DNA of 64,000 nt from an uncultured beta proteobacterium (GTDB taxonomy: Bacteria > Pseudomonadota > Gammaproteobacteria > Burkholderiales > SG8-39): NCBI GenBank assembly GCA_903859155.1, contig CAIOLO010000082.1, positions 1 through 64,000 of the forward strand. Direction: 5' to 3'. The notes under the pieces are model-generated. The model had not been told where the DNA came from and did not search any database. It worked only from the letters and a program-made list of their open reading frames with translations. The position numbers and the translations under genes are program-made. Shown here piece after piece: positions 50,304 through 58,806 of this stretch. Every line of letters begins with the position of its first letter. Within the stretch, counting starts at the first letter, position 1.

Positions 50304-53300
50304 TCACGCAGTACCAATTTCGGCGGGGTATTTCAAATCCAACACCCTTCTCATTTCGGCCACCAATTTTTTCACCTCCAGCGGTTTTGAAACGTATCCG
50401 TCAAATCCTTCATCTAGAAATTGCTTTTCATCGTCTTGCAACGCACAAGCGGTAAGAGCGATCACCGGCACGCGGGTATTGGCGCCCCGCTCGCGCTTGC
50501 GCAACACCGCCAGCGCCTGCACTCCGTCCATCACCGGCATCTGGATGTCCATCAGCACGATATCGAACGCCTCCCGCGCCAGCGCCGCAAGCGCATCCTT
50601 GCCATTTTCGGCCAAGGTCACCCGATGCCCCAATTTCTTCAGCAGCGCAATACCAAATTGCCAGCAGATTGCATTGTCTTCAGCCAGCAGCACCTTAAGC
50701 GGTGTGCCACTCCCAGTCGCCGTCTGCTCCCCGACGCCAGGCGCATCCGGCTCCTGCACCACCCAGTGGATCACCGTAAATGGCAGCAGCACGCGGAACG
50801 CGCTCCCTACGCCTTCGGTGCTCTGCACGCTGATGCTGCCTCCCATGAGTTCGGCCAGCCGCTGCGCAATCGTCAGTCCCAGGCCGCTCCCGCCGTAGCA
50901 ACGCGAAGTGGAGTCGTCGGCCTGAACGAACGGATTGAAGATCTCCCGCGCCACCGCCTCACCTATGCCGATGCCGGTGTCGATTACGCAAATTTCGATA
51001 ATCGCGTTGTCCCCGTCGCGTTGCTTGAGCGAGGCAGTCAAGGTGATGCTGCCCTTATCGGTGAACTTGATCGCATTGCCCAGGAGCTTGTTCAATATCT
51101 GCTTCAGCCGCGACGGGTCCCCGAGCAGTGCATCGGGGACCTCGTAGGTCATTTGCACCTTGAGCGACGGCCCCTTGCCCGCGCCGCGCGGGCGATGCGC
51201 GTGCATCACCTGGTCGACGCATTCGCGCAGGCTGAATTCACCCCGCTCCAGCACGATTGATGCGGTCTCGATCTTCGACATGTCCAGAATGTCGTTGGTC
51301 AGCGACAGCAGGTTGTTGCCCGAGGTGACGATGGCGGACAGATACGCCTGGTCTCCGGCGCCGAGGTCCGACATCTGCAGCAACTGGGCGTTGCCGAGCA
51401 CGCCGTTCAGGGGCGTCCTGAACTCGTGGCTCATGTTGGTGAGGAACTTGCTCTTGACGCGGTTGGCCGACTCGGCGGCTGCGCGCGCCACGATCAACGC
51501 CTGCTCGAACGCCTTCGACTCCGTGATGTCCACGCAATACCCCAGGTAGCCGATGAATACGCCGTTTCGGTCGTGGCGCGCACCGCCGTCGTTGCGCAGC
51601 CAGCGGAACTCACCGTCGTGTCTTCGCAAGCGCCACTCCAGGCTGAAGGGCACGCGCCGGTCGAAGGCGTCGGTATAGGTCGCCAGGAGCCGCTGAAAGT
51701 CCTCCGGGTGCACCCCCGCGGCCCAGCCGTTGCCCAATTCCTGCTCCAGACTGCGACCGGTAAAGCTCAGCCAGGGCTGGTTGACGTAATTGAACACTCT
51801 GTCCGTGCCCGAGGCCCAGATCAGCGACGGCGAGAAATCGGCCAGGGTCTGGTAGTTGTTCTCGCTGTCGCGCAAGGCGCTCGCGGCGCGCCAGCGCTCG
51901 GCGATGTCATCCACCATGGTGGCGATCATCTGCACCGCATCGACGTCTGCCTGGACATAATCGGTCGCCTTGTTGCCAACGCCCATGATCTGGGTGACCC
52001 TGCCCTCCCGCATCACCGGCACCACCAGTTCGCGCGTCACCCGGGCATGGCCCTCGGGCAGGCCTTTCTTGTGCGCGAGGCCGGCGTAATCGTTGTGTAT
52101 CACCGGCGCGCGCTCTCTCACGCAGTCCACCCACACACCGGCCGCGCTGATCGCGTAGTGCTGCCCCTTGCCCTCGGCATTGCACATGCGCGCGAGCGTG
52201 TTTGTCGACCAGGCCTGCAAAGTCAGATGTTCCTGGTCCGCGTCGACCAGATGCAAAAACCCGATCTGGCTGCCCGTGACCTCCTCGGCGGCATCGAGCG
52301 CGGCCTGCCCCAGTTCGTCGATCCTGCCCGCATGCCCCAGGTTGGACAGGCGCAGACGCGCCCGCAGCAGGGTTTCCGTGCATTTGCGCTCGGTGATGTC
52401 ACGCACGCTCAGCATCCGGGTGTCGCGTCCGCGATAAGCGGCGCTGCGGCCCGCGATCTCGAAAACCCGGCGTGCGCCATCGGGCCAGACACAAACTATT
52501 TCCCCCGCGGCGTCATCTTGCGCAAGCATCCCGGCGCCCAGCTGCTCCCTGGATTCTGGCGTCAGCGGCAGCAGCGCGAGGCAATGCCTGCCGACCAGCT
52601 CCGCGCCGGTGTGGAGCCCGCACAGGCGGGCGAACGCCTCGTTCGCATCCAGGATGATCCCCTGCTCGTGAAATGCGATGCCTTCGGCTGCCGCGTCCGA
52701 CAACTGCCGGATATGCTTTTCGCTTTCGCGCAGCGCCAGCTCGCTTTTCCGTAATTGCCTGAACAACACGTCGTGCGGGCGTTGCAGGCCGATTCGGACA
52801 ATCGAGACGTAGAGCACATAAGATGCCGCGAGCCGCAGCAGGTGTCCGGCCATGTTGGCGAAGCCGAATACGCTTGCGTAGGCGGTGAAGCTCAATTCGG
52901 CGGCGATGCTCAGGCCGAGGCAGAGGACCAGCGCGCGCAGCGTATCGACATCGAACGCGCTGCGCTGGCGGATCAGGTTTGCGGTGGCCGCAACAAACAG
53001 CAGCGAAATAACATACTCGCTTGCGATCTTGAACTGCGTCAGGCCCGCCCCTTCGACGTAGCAGTCCGGGAACAGGCCCGTCCACACCGCGGCCAGCAGC
53101 AGCAGGGTGGCCGCGGCGCAGGCGGCAAACACCGGCAGCGCGCGGCAGCGCGCGTGCACGAACGCCGTAGCCAGCAAAAAAACAAGGCCGGTGAGATAGC
53201 GCGCGGCGATCCATAACTGGGTCGGAAAATTGGCGTCCCGGTCGGCAAATACGCCCATCCCTTTGTAGGCCAGCGTATGGATCAGATCGAGGCCCCCGGC

Positions 53301-53561
53301 GCACAGCAGGGCGATGCCGAGCAACAGAAAGAAGCTGTTGTCCAGACGTCGGCGCGAATTCCAGACGATGACGAAAACGCCGCAGCCGACGACCAGACTG
53401 AATACTTCGGCCAGGCTGTGGAAGAGCAGGTAGTTGTGCAGCGATATCAGGTACAAACCGCAGAGCAGCAGCCCGAATGCCGCGAACTTCCCGCATTGGC
53501 GCGCGATTTGCGTGAGCCGGTCCGTGTCCGCAGCCAGGTCCGGGGTTGCTTCCAGCTCCAT
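50304..53561 (-). CDS. Hybrid sensor histidine kinase (MASE3-PAS-GAF-PAS-HisKA-HATPase-REC)
   Basis: A 1085-residue membrane kinase. About residues 25-260 are a multi-helix MASE3-like sensor. Then come PAS (282-395), GAF (408-555), PAS (570-685), HisKA with the histidine at 712 (MSHEFRTPLNG), the ATPase domain (DTGIGIG, GSGLGLTIAQ), and a receiver domain (956-1075) with the aspartate at 1005 (LMDIQMP). The receiver start AEDNAICWQF is an unusual form of AEDNxxNQ. GGAG lies seven bases before the ATG. The signal is unknown; no dedicated output regulator follows, so it may feed a phosphorelay. Confidence 0.93.
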   Translation of the reverse strand: MELEATPDLAADTDRLTQIARQCGKFAAFGLLLCGLYLISLHNYLLFHSLAEVFSLVVGCGVFVIVWNSRRRLDNSFFLLLGIALLCAGGLDLIHTLAYKGMGVFADRDANFPTQLWIAARYLTGLVFLLATAFVHARCRALPVFAACAAATLLLLAAVWTGLFPDCYVEGAGLTQFKIASEYVISLLFVAATANLIRQRSAFDVDTLRALVLCLGLSIAAELSFTAYASVFGFANMAGHLLRLAASYVLYVSIVRIGLQRPHDVLFRQLRKSELALRESEKHIRQLSDAAAEGIAFHEQGIILDANEAFARLCGLHTGAELVGRHCLALLPLTPESREQLGAGMLAQDDAAGEIVCVWPDGARRVFEIAGRSAAYRGRDTRMLSVRDITERKCTETLLRARLRLSNLGHAGRIDELGQAALDAAEEVTGSQIGFLHLVDADQEHLTLQAWSTNTLARMCNAEGKGQHYAISAAGVWVDCVRERAPVIHNDYAGLAHKKGLPEGHARVTRELVVPVMREGRVTQIMGVGNKATDYVQADVDAVQMIATMVDDIAERWRAASALRDSENNYQTLADFSPSLIWASGTDRVFNYVNQPWLSFTGRSLEQELGNGWAAGVHPEDFQRLLATYTDAFDRRVPFSLEWRLRRHDGEFRWLRNDGGARHDRNGVFIGYLGYCVDITESKAFEQALIVARAAAESANRVKSKFLTNMSHEFRTPLNGVLGNAQLLQMSDLGAGDQAYLSAIVTSGNNLLSLTNDILDMSKIETASIVLERGEFSLRECVDQVMHAHRPRGAGKGPSLKVQMTYEVPDALLGDPSRLKQILNKLLGNAIKFTDKGSITLTASLKQRDGDNAIIEICVIDTGIGIGEAVAREIFNPFVQADDSTSRCYGGSGLGLTIAQRLAELMGGSISVQSTEGVGSAFRVLLPFTVIHWVVQEPDAPGVGEQTATGSGTPLKVLLAEDNAICWQFGIALLKKLGHRVTLAENGKDALAALAREAFDIVLMDIQMPVMDGVQALAVLRKRERGANTRVPVIALTACALQDDEKQFLDEGFDGYVSKPLEVKKLVAEMRRVLDLKYPAEIGTA

Positions 53562-53622
53562 CGTTCATCTCCTGTTGGTCAATCTTGCGCTATGGCGCGC
53601 CAGTGCCCGGTGTGTTCGCTCT

Positions 53623-56600
53623 TCAAGCGGCCTGCTTGCCGGCGGGTTCGGCGCTGCAGAGCATGCGCTCGAGCGTGCTCGCCAGTTCATCGATGCTGAC
53701 CGGCTTGAGCATCAGTTCGTTGATCCCGGCGGCGCGCGCGTTATCTTCGTCCCCGGCGCCGATGTAGCCGGAGATCATCAGCACCGGTATCCCGGGTCGC
53801 AGCGAGCGCACCGCGCGCGCCAGTTCCAGGCCCGACATGCTCGGCATCGCGTGGTCCGTCACCACCACGTCGTAGCTCTCCGGATGCGCGCCGAAGGCCG
53901 CCAGCGCCTGCTCCGGATCGGCAAAACCGCTGATCCGGTGCCCCAGGCGCGTGAGCGCGCGGTCGGCAAGAAATACCAGCGCCTTTTCGTCGTCCACGTA
54001 CAGCACCCGATGTCCGGCTGAGAGCACGATCTGCGCCGGTGCCGCCTGCTCTTGCTTCAGTGTTTTTTTGCTGGCCGCGGGAAAGTACAGCGCGAAGCTG
54101 GTGCCCTTGCCCGGGGTGCTCGCCACCGTCACCGCCCCCGCATGGCCCTGCATGATCCCGCGCACCATCGCGAGCCCCAGGCCCGTGCCCTGGCCCACCG
54201 GCTTGGTGGTGTAGAAGGCATCGAAAATGCGCTCCCGCGCGGCGGCATCCATGCCGCAGCCGCTGTCGCTGACCGTGAGGCGCACGTAACACCCCGCGAT
54301 CAGGCTGGGAATGCTCAGCGCGAGCTTTGCGCTTATCTGCACCGGCTCCAGCCGGTACACGATAGCCCCAGCGCGCGCGCCGATGGCGTAGGCCGCGTTG
54401 GTGGTCAGATTCACGATCGCCTCGTGGATCTGCGCCGCATCGGCCAGCACAAGCGGGGTGTCGCGGGCGAACTCCGATTGCAGCGCTATGCCCGCGGGCA
54501 GGGTCGCGCGCAGCAGCTTGAGCACCTCGCCCACCACTGCCCCCAAGTCCACCACGTCTTGTTCATTTTTCTTCGGCTGCCCAAAGACGGCGATGCGGCG
54601 CACCAGTTCGCTCGCTCGCTCGCTCGCCTTCCTGATCTCCGCCAGGCTCTCGGCCGCGATGTGATCCCGGCCCACGTCTTCGGCCGCGAGATCGGCGTTG
54701 CCGCGGATCGCCGCCAGGATGTTGTTGAAGTCGTGGGCGATCCCGCCCGCCAGCGTGCCCAGCGACTCCAGTTTCTGTGCCTGGCGCAGCGCTTCGTCCA
54801 CGTTCCTGCGCTCGGTCATGTCCACGATCATTGTCACCCGGTGCTGCTCGCCCTGCAGCTCGATCAAGCGGCAGGAGGCTTCCAACACGCCGAGATCGCC
54901 CCCGCGCTTGCAAAAATCCATCTGCAGGCGGTCGACCTCGCCCTGCTCGCGCAGCAGTCGCAGCATCTGCTCGTATTGCGCCGGGTCGGCGTGGACGCCC
55001 AGATCGTCGAGGGTGCGCCCGATCATCTCGTCGCGCGCATAGCCGAACACGCGCAGCGCCGCCGCGTTGATATCCAGGGTTCTACCGTCGGCGCATTTGG
55101 CGACGACGATGCCGATCGGGCTCGCCTGAAATACGGCGGAGAGGTAGTTCTCACTTTCGCTCAGCGCCTCCTGCGCGCGCTTGCTCTCGACCAGCTCGAT
55201 CGCCATGTTTGCCAGTTCGACCACGGTCGCCTGGTCATCCTCGGTGTACAGGCCGGGCTTGTTGCCGACGCCGATGATCGCCACCACCAGTCCGCCGCGA
55301 ATCACCGGGACGGTCAGCTCGCGCGTCAAGGCGGCGTGCCCCTCGGGCAGCCCCCGTTTGTCCTGCAGGCTGGCGTAGTCGTTGTGGACCACGGGTTTTT
55401 GCGCTTTGACGCAATCGACCCAGGCGCCGGCCTGGCTCACCGGATAGTGCTGTCCCTTGCCCTCGGCGCGGCACATGTGCTCCTGGGTGTTGGTGGACCA
55501 GGTCTGCAGGCGGATATGCTCCTGGTCCGGATCGACAAAATGAAAAAAACCGATGCGGCTGCTGGTCAGCATTTCGGCCGCCTCGAGCACCGCCCGCAGC
55601 AACTGGTCGAGGCTGCCGTGCAGCATCACCTCGGAGAAGCCCAGCTGCATTTTCTTCAGGCTCTGCATGCGCGTGCGCTGATGGATGTCGCGCACGAACG
55701 CAAATACGCGCCCGCCCCCTGCAGGCCCGTAGTGCATGTTCATTTCGACCTGCCACAGCGAGCCGTCTTTCCTGCGGTGCATGGTCTCGAACAGATCTCC
55801 GCCCTCGGCAAAGCAGCGCTGGATGCGTGCCGCGATGTCCTGCGCCGACGAGGTCGCATCGAGCTCGGCCAGGTGCATCCCGATCAATTCCTCGCACGAG
55901 TAGCCCGACAGGCGCGCGTAGGCGGCGTTGGCTTCGAGCAGGCGCCCTTGCAGGTCGGTCATACAAAAACCGTCGATCGAGGTCTCGAGAACGCTGCGAA
56001 AAGCCTCGTTCTGCTCGCTCACCGCGTCCTCCGCCTGCCTGCGTGCGCTGATGTCGCGCAAGATGCCGGTGACAAACCAGCCGTCGGGGGTATTCCATCT
56101 GGCGACCGATATTTCCGCCGGAAATTCGCTCCCGTCCCGGCGCAGCCCGTTGAACTCGCGAGTCTCGCCGGCGTCGGGAGGCTTTGTGCCGAAGCCGATG
56201 CGATGCATCGCGGCAAGATGCCCGAAGTGGGCTCGCGCCGGCATCAGCCGCGTCAGCGGCTGCCCGGTGATTTCGGTTTCGGTGTAGCCGAACATGGCTT
56301 CGGCCCCGCGGTTCCAGTTCACGATCAATCCGGCGCTGTCGCTGGTGATGATCGCGTCGCTCGCCGATTGCATGATCGCCCGGATGTGCCCCTCGCTCGT
56401 CTTCAAGGCGGTTTCGCGCTGCGTCAGGGTTTCCAGCAGGCGGTTGAAGCCGGCGATCAGATCGCCGACTTCGTCCTTGCGCACGTACGCCAGGGGCCGC
56501 AAAGGCTCATCCTCGTTCGACATGGTCCTCAGGCTTCTCGTGGCCGTGGCGATGGGCGCGAGCTGGCGCCGCAACATCCACCAGGTCAGTGCGCCCGCCA

Positions 56601-57507
56601 GCACGGTCAGGCAGAGTGCTGCGAGCAGCATGTTCTTCTGCATGGTGCGAATCGGCGCAAGGGCTTCCTCGGTGGGCAGCTGGGTGCCCACGTACCACCC
56701 CGTCGAGGGAACGCGGCTGGTCGATTGCAGCACTTCCACGCCCAGCGGGTTGACGAATATGCCGCTGCCCTCGTAGCCGTCGACGAACCGGTCTATCATC
56801 GGACTGACTCCGGGTGCGGGCAGCGCTTCCATGGTGCGATGCTTGTCGGTGGCGGTGACGATCAGCCGCTCTCGCGGCGCGACCAGCAGGTGGCCGCCGG
56901 TCCTGCCGTAGTGGTTTTGCGTCAACTTGTCCAGAATATTGGGCAAGCCCAGATTGATAACCCCCGACAGGGCGCCGATCACCTTGCCCTCGGCGTCGAG
57001 AATGGGCGAGGTCATGCTGAATACCGGCGCGTGCAGCTTCTTGCCCATAACCGGCTGGCCGACGGTTGTTTTCTTCTGCTTTAATGCAGCGGCGACGTCG
57101 GCGATGTCGAGATAATTGACGCCGATGCGGCCGGCCGAGCGCGGAACCTCGGCGACCGCGTCGCCGTCGGGCCGGACGGCCACGACGCCGCCGTTGAACT
57201 GCATCTGTAACGCCGGGCGGTCCTCCAGAAAAGTCTGCAGCGCCGCCGCATTGCCCATCCTGGCCGGAGTCACTCTTGCGGCCACTTTCTTCAGCGCGAG
57301 CAGGCGCTCCTCCAATTCTTGGCTCACCCCGGCGGCGATGTAGGCGGCCGTCGAGCGCTGCTGTTCGCCCAACAGGTCCAGCAGGTCGTGGCGCAGCATC
57401 GCGCTGGCGTAGAGTGCGAGCGCCCAGATACCGGCGAGGAAAATCGCCAGCGCAAAGAGCGTCACCCTGGCCCGCAGCGACCTGCGTTCAAACATGCGCA
57501 GGTTCAC
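53623..57507 (-). CDS. Hybrid sensor histidine kinase (Cache-HAMP-PAS2-GAF-PAS-HisKA-HATPase-REC)
   Basis: About 1294 residues. Numbered from the ATG at 57495: TM1 11-34, an extracytoplasmic Cache-like sensor to about 287, TM2 288-308, HAMP to 360, PAS 365-485, PAS 497-608, GAF 625-770, PAS 785-895, then HisKA with the histidine at 921 (GGIAHDFNNILAAI), ATPase (DSGCGMD, GTGLGLAMV) and REC 1163-1285 with the aspartate at 1214. The start is placed at GTG 57507, which has GGAG nine bases ahead and overlaps the stop of the small upstream ORF (GTGA). Its GAF closely resembles that of the next kinase. Confidence 0.92.
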   Translation of the reverse strand: MNLRMFERRSLRARVTLFALAIFLAGIWALALYASAMLRHDLLDLLGEQQRSTAAYIAAGVSQELEERLLALKKVAARVTPARMGNAAALQTFLEDRPALQMQFNGGVVAVRPDGDAVAEVPRSAGRIGVNYLDIADVAAALKQKKTTVGQPVMGKKLHAPVFSMTSPILDAEGKVIGALSGVINLGLPNILDKLTQNHYGRTGGHLLVAPRERLIVTATDKHRTMEALPAPGVSPMIDRFVDGYEGSGIFVNPLGVEVLQSTSRVPSTGWYVGTQLPTEEALAPIRTMQKNMLLAALCLTVLAGALTWWMLRRQLAPIATATRSLRTMSNEDEPLRPLAYVRKDEVGDLIAGFNRLLETLTQRETALKTSEGHIRAIMQSASDAIITSDSAGLIVNWNRGAEAMFGYTETEITGQPLTRLMPARAHFGHLAAMHRIGFGTKPPDAGETREFNGLRRDGSEFPAEISVARWNTPDGWFVTGILRDISARRQAEDAVSEQNEAFRSVLETSIDGFCMTDLQGRLLEANAAYARLSGYSCEELIGMHLAELDATSSAQDIAARIQRCFAEGGDLFETMHRRKDGSLWQVEMNMHYGPAGGGRVFAFVRDIHQRTRMQSLKKMQLGFSEVMLHGSLDQLLRAVLEAAEMLTSSRIGFFHFVDPDQEHIRLQTWSTNTQEHMCRAEGKGQHYPVSQAGAWVDCVKAQKPVVHNDYASLQDKRGLPEGHAALTRELTVPVIRGGLVVAIIGVGNKPGLYTEDDQATVVELANMAIELVESKRAQEALSESENYLSAVFQASPIGIVVAKCADGRTLDINAAALRVFGYARDEMIGRTLDDLGVHADPAQYEQMLRLLREQGEVDRLQMDFCKRGGDLGVLEASCRLIELQGEQHRVTMIVDMTERRNVDEALRQAQKLESLGTLAGGIAHDFNNILAAIRGNADLAAEDVGRDHIAAESLAEIRKASERASELVRRIAVFGQPKKNEQDVVDLGAVVGEVLKLLRATLPAGIALQSEFARDTPLVLADAAQIHEAIVNLTTNAAYAIGARAGAIVYRLEPVQISAKLALSIPSLIAGCYVRLTVSDSGCGMDAAARERIFDAFYTTKPVGQGTGLGLAMVRGIMQGHAGAVTVASTPGKGTSFALYFPAASKKTLKQEQAAPAQIVLSAGHRVLYVDDEKALVFLADRALTRLGHRISGFADPEQALAAFGAHPESYDVVVTDHAMPSMSGLELARAVRSLRPGIPVLMISGYIGAGDEDNARAAGINELMLKPVSIDELASTLERMLCSAEPAGKQAA

Positions 57508-57797
57508 GCGAAGCGTCTCCGTACCGCCCGGCGGGGGCTGCTGCGGGAGGGGGCTACTGCCCGGAACGCCGCGCCCCTGAACGATTTGCGGGCAATGGCC
57601 GCGGCGCAACGCGTGCATCCTGCGGGTTGCGCCGGCTTGACCGGCTTTCTTTGCATGGACACGCCGGCTGGCCTCGCCGGCGCAGGCGGTGCCGCGTCCT
57701 GCGGCGCGAGGCGCAGCCCCCAGCCGGCGGCCTGGGCCAGCAGTCCTCTCAGGTGCTCGCGCACCGACTCCAGGTCTTTCGCCATCAGCACTTCCAT
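57504..57797 (-). CDS. Hypothetical small protein coupled to the hybrid kinase
   Basis: A possible 97-residue protein (MEVLMAKDLESVREHLRGLL...). The first 30 residues look like an ordinary helix; the rest is Ala/Arg/Pro-rich and may be disordered. Its stop overlaps the GTG start of the large kinase by four bases, the same overlap seen at the response-regulator/kinase junction in this island, and this is the main support. No domain is recognised, and the composition is also what a chance high-GC frame would give. Confidence 0.4.
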   Translation of the reverse strand: MEVLMAKDLESVREHLRGLLAQAAGWGLRLAPQDAAPPAPARPAGVSMQRKPVKPAQPAGCTRCAAAIARKSFRGAAFRAVAPSRSSPRRAVRRRFA

Positions 57798-57827
57798 GTA
57801 AGGCCCGGCCCCTTCCGGAGGTCGCAC

Positions 57828-58167
57828 TCAAACGACGCCCACAAGACAGATCCGCTGTTGCCGCGCGGCACGGGCGAGCACAGCGTGTGCTGTCTGGCTT
57901 GAGCGCCTGCAACAGCCCGCGCATCGAAGCCCGAGTTCAACTGGACTATCGGCTTTGCGCGCGACGGCTTCTATCAGGAATGGCGCAATCTGGCGTAGGA
58001 ATCCGCTGCGACGTGGTATAGGACGATTCTTACGCGCGCCCGGCTTGCGCCCGGAGAGGCGCGTGCATGGCCGATCGGCGCGAAGTCAGGGGCGGAGCGG
58101 GTTGCTGATGGTGAGCGGCACCACCTTGCACAAGGCGATAATGGGTTTGAGCAAGCCAGCGGCGGCG
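57828..58167. other. Spacer between the small ORF and the response regulator
   Basis: About 340 bases without a supported gene. A plus-strand stretch at 57903-57998 reads like the end of a protein (EFNWTIGFARDGFYQEWRNLA, then stop), possibly a remnant. No terminator with a T-tract was seen, so the signalling genes could share one transcript. Confidence 0.4.
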
Positions 58168-58806
58168 CTAGCGCACCAGTTGGTGCGTCATGGCGTAGCG
58201 CATCAGCTCGGCGTCGGTTTTCACGTTGAGCTTGTGCATCATCCGGACCTTGTGCGTGCTCACCGTCTTCGGGCTGAGCGCGAGGCTGGCTGCTGCGGCG
58301 CTCACCGACTGGCCGTCGAGCAGCAGGCGCAGCACCTCGAATTCGCGCTCGGACAGGCGTTCGTGGGGCAGGCCGCCCCTTTCGGCGCTGAGATTGGACA
58401 GCACCTCGTCGACCAGGTCGGAGGAAACATATCTTCGCCCGCGTGCGACCTGGCGCACGCCTTCGATCAGGTTCGTCGCGTCGCTGCCCTTGCTGACATA
58501 GCCGAGGGCGCCGGCCGCCAAGGCGCGGGTGGCGGTCTGGCCGTCGACGTACATGCTGTGCACCAGCACCGACGCTTCCGGGCGCGCCGCTTTGATGCGG
58601 TGGACAAGATCGATGCCCGAGACCCCGGGCATGGCGAGGTCGGTCAGGACCACGTCGAAGACCTGCGAGCGAATCTTCGCCAGCACTTCGTTGCCGTTGG
58701 TCGCCTCCGCGCCTATCTCGAGATCGTCGCACAAGGACAGCACCTGCCTGATGCCGGTGCGCACCACTTCGTGATCGTCTGCGATAAGAATGCTGGTTTT
58801 TTTCAC
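58168..58806 (-). CDS. NarL/FixJ-family response regulator
   Basis: A 212-residue DNA-binding regulator. The receiver (1-120) has DDH near the N-terminus, the phospho-acceptor in LTDLAMPG (about residue 55) and the lysine in YVSKGSDA. The C-terminal LuxR-type helix-turn-helix reads LSEREFEVLRLLLDG, then LSPKTVSTHKVRMMHKL. The GTG start at 58806 overlaps the kinase stop (GTGA), so translation is coupled. The target promoters are unknown. Confidence 0.93.
   Translation of the reverse strand: MKKTSILIADDHEVVRTGIRQVLSLCDDLEIGAEATNGNEVLAKIRSQVFDVVLTDLAMPGVSGIDLVHRIKAARPEASVLVHSMYVDGQTATRALAAGALGYVSKGSDATNLIEGVRQVARGRRYVSSDLVDEVLSNLSAERGGLPHERLSEREFEVLRLLLDGQSVSAAAASLALSPKTVSTHKVRMMHKLNVKTDAELMRYAMTHQLVR

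Noticed and set aside
54052-57084. A 1010-codon open frame on the plus strand
   Set aside because: It mirrors the large hybrid kinase and is very rich in His, Arg, Gln and Gly; it shows no domain.
57508-57924. Extended N-terminus of the Cache hybrid kinase
   Set aside because: The extra 139 residues are low-complexity Arg/Ala/Gly text; the first membrane helix begins right after the GTG/ATG start.
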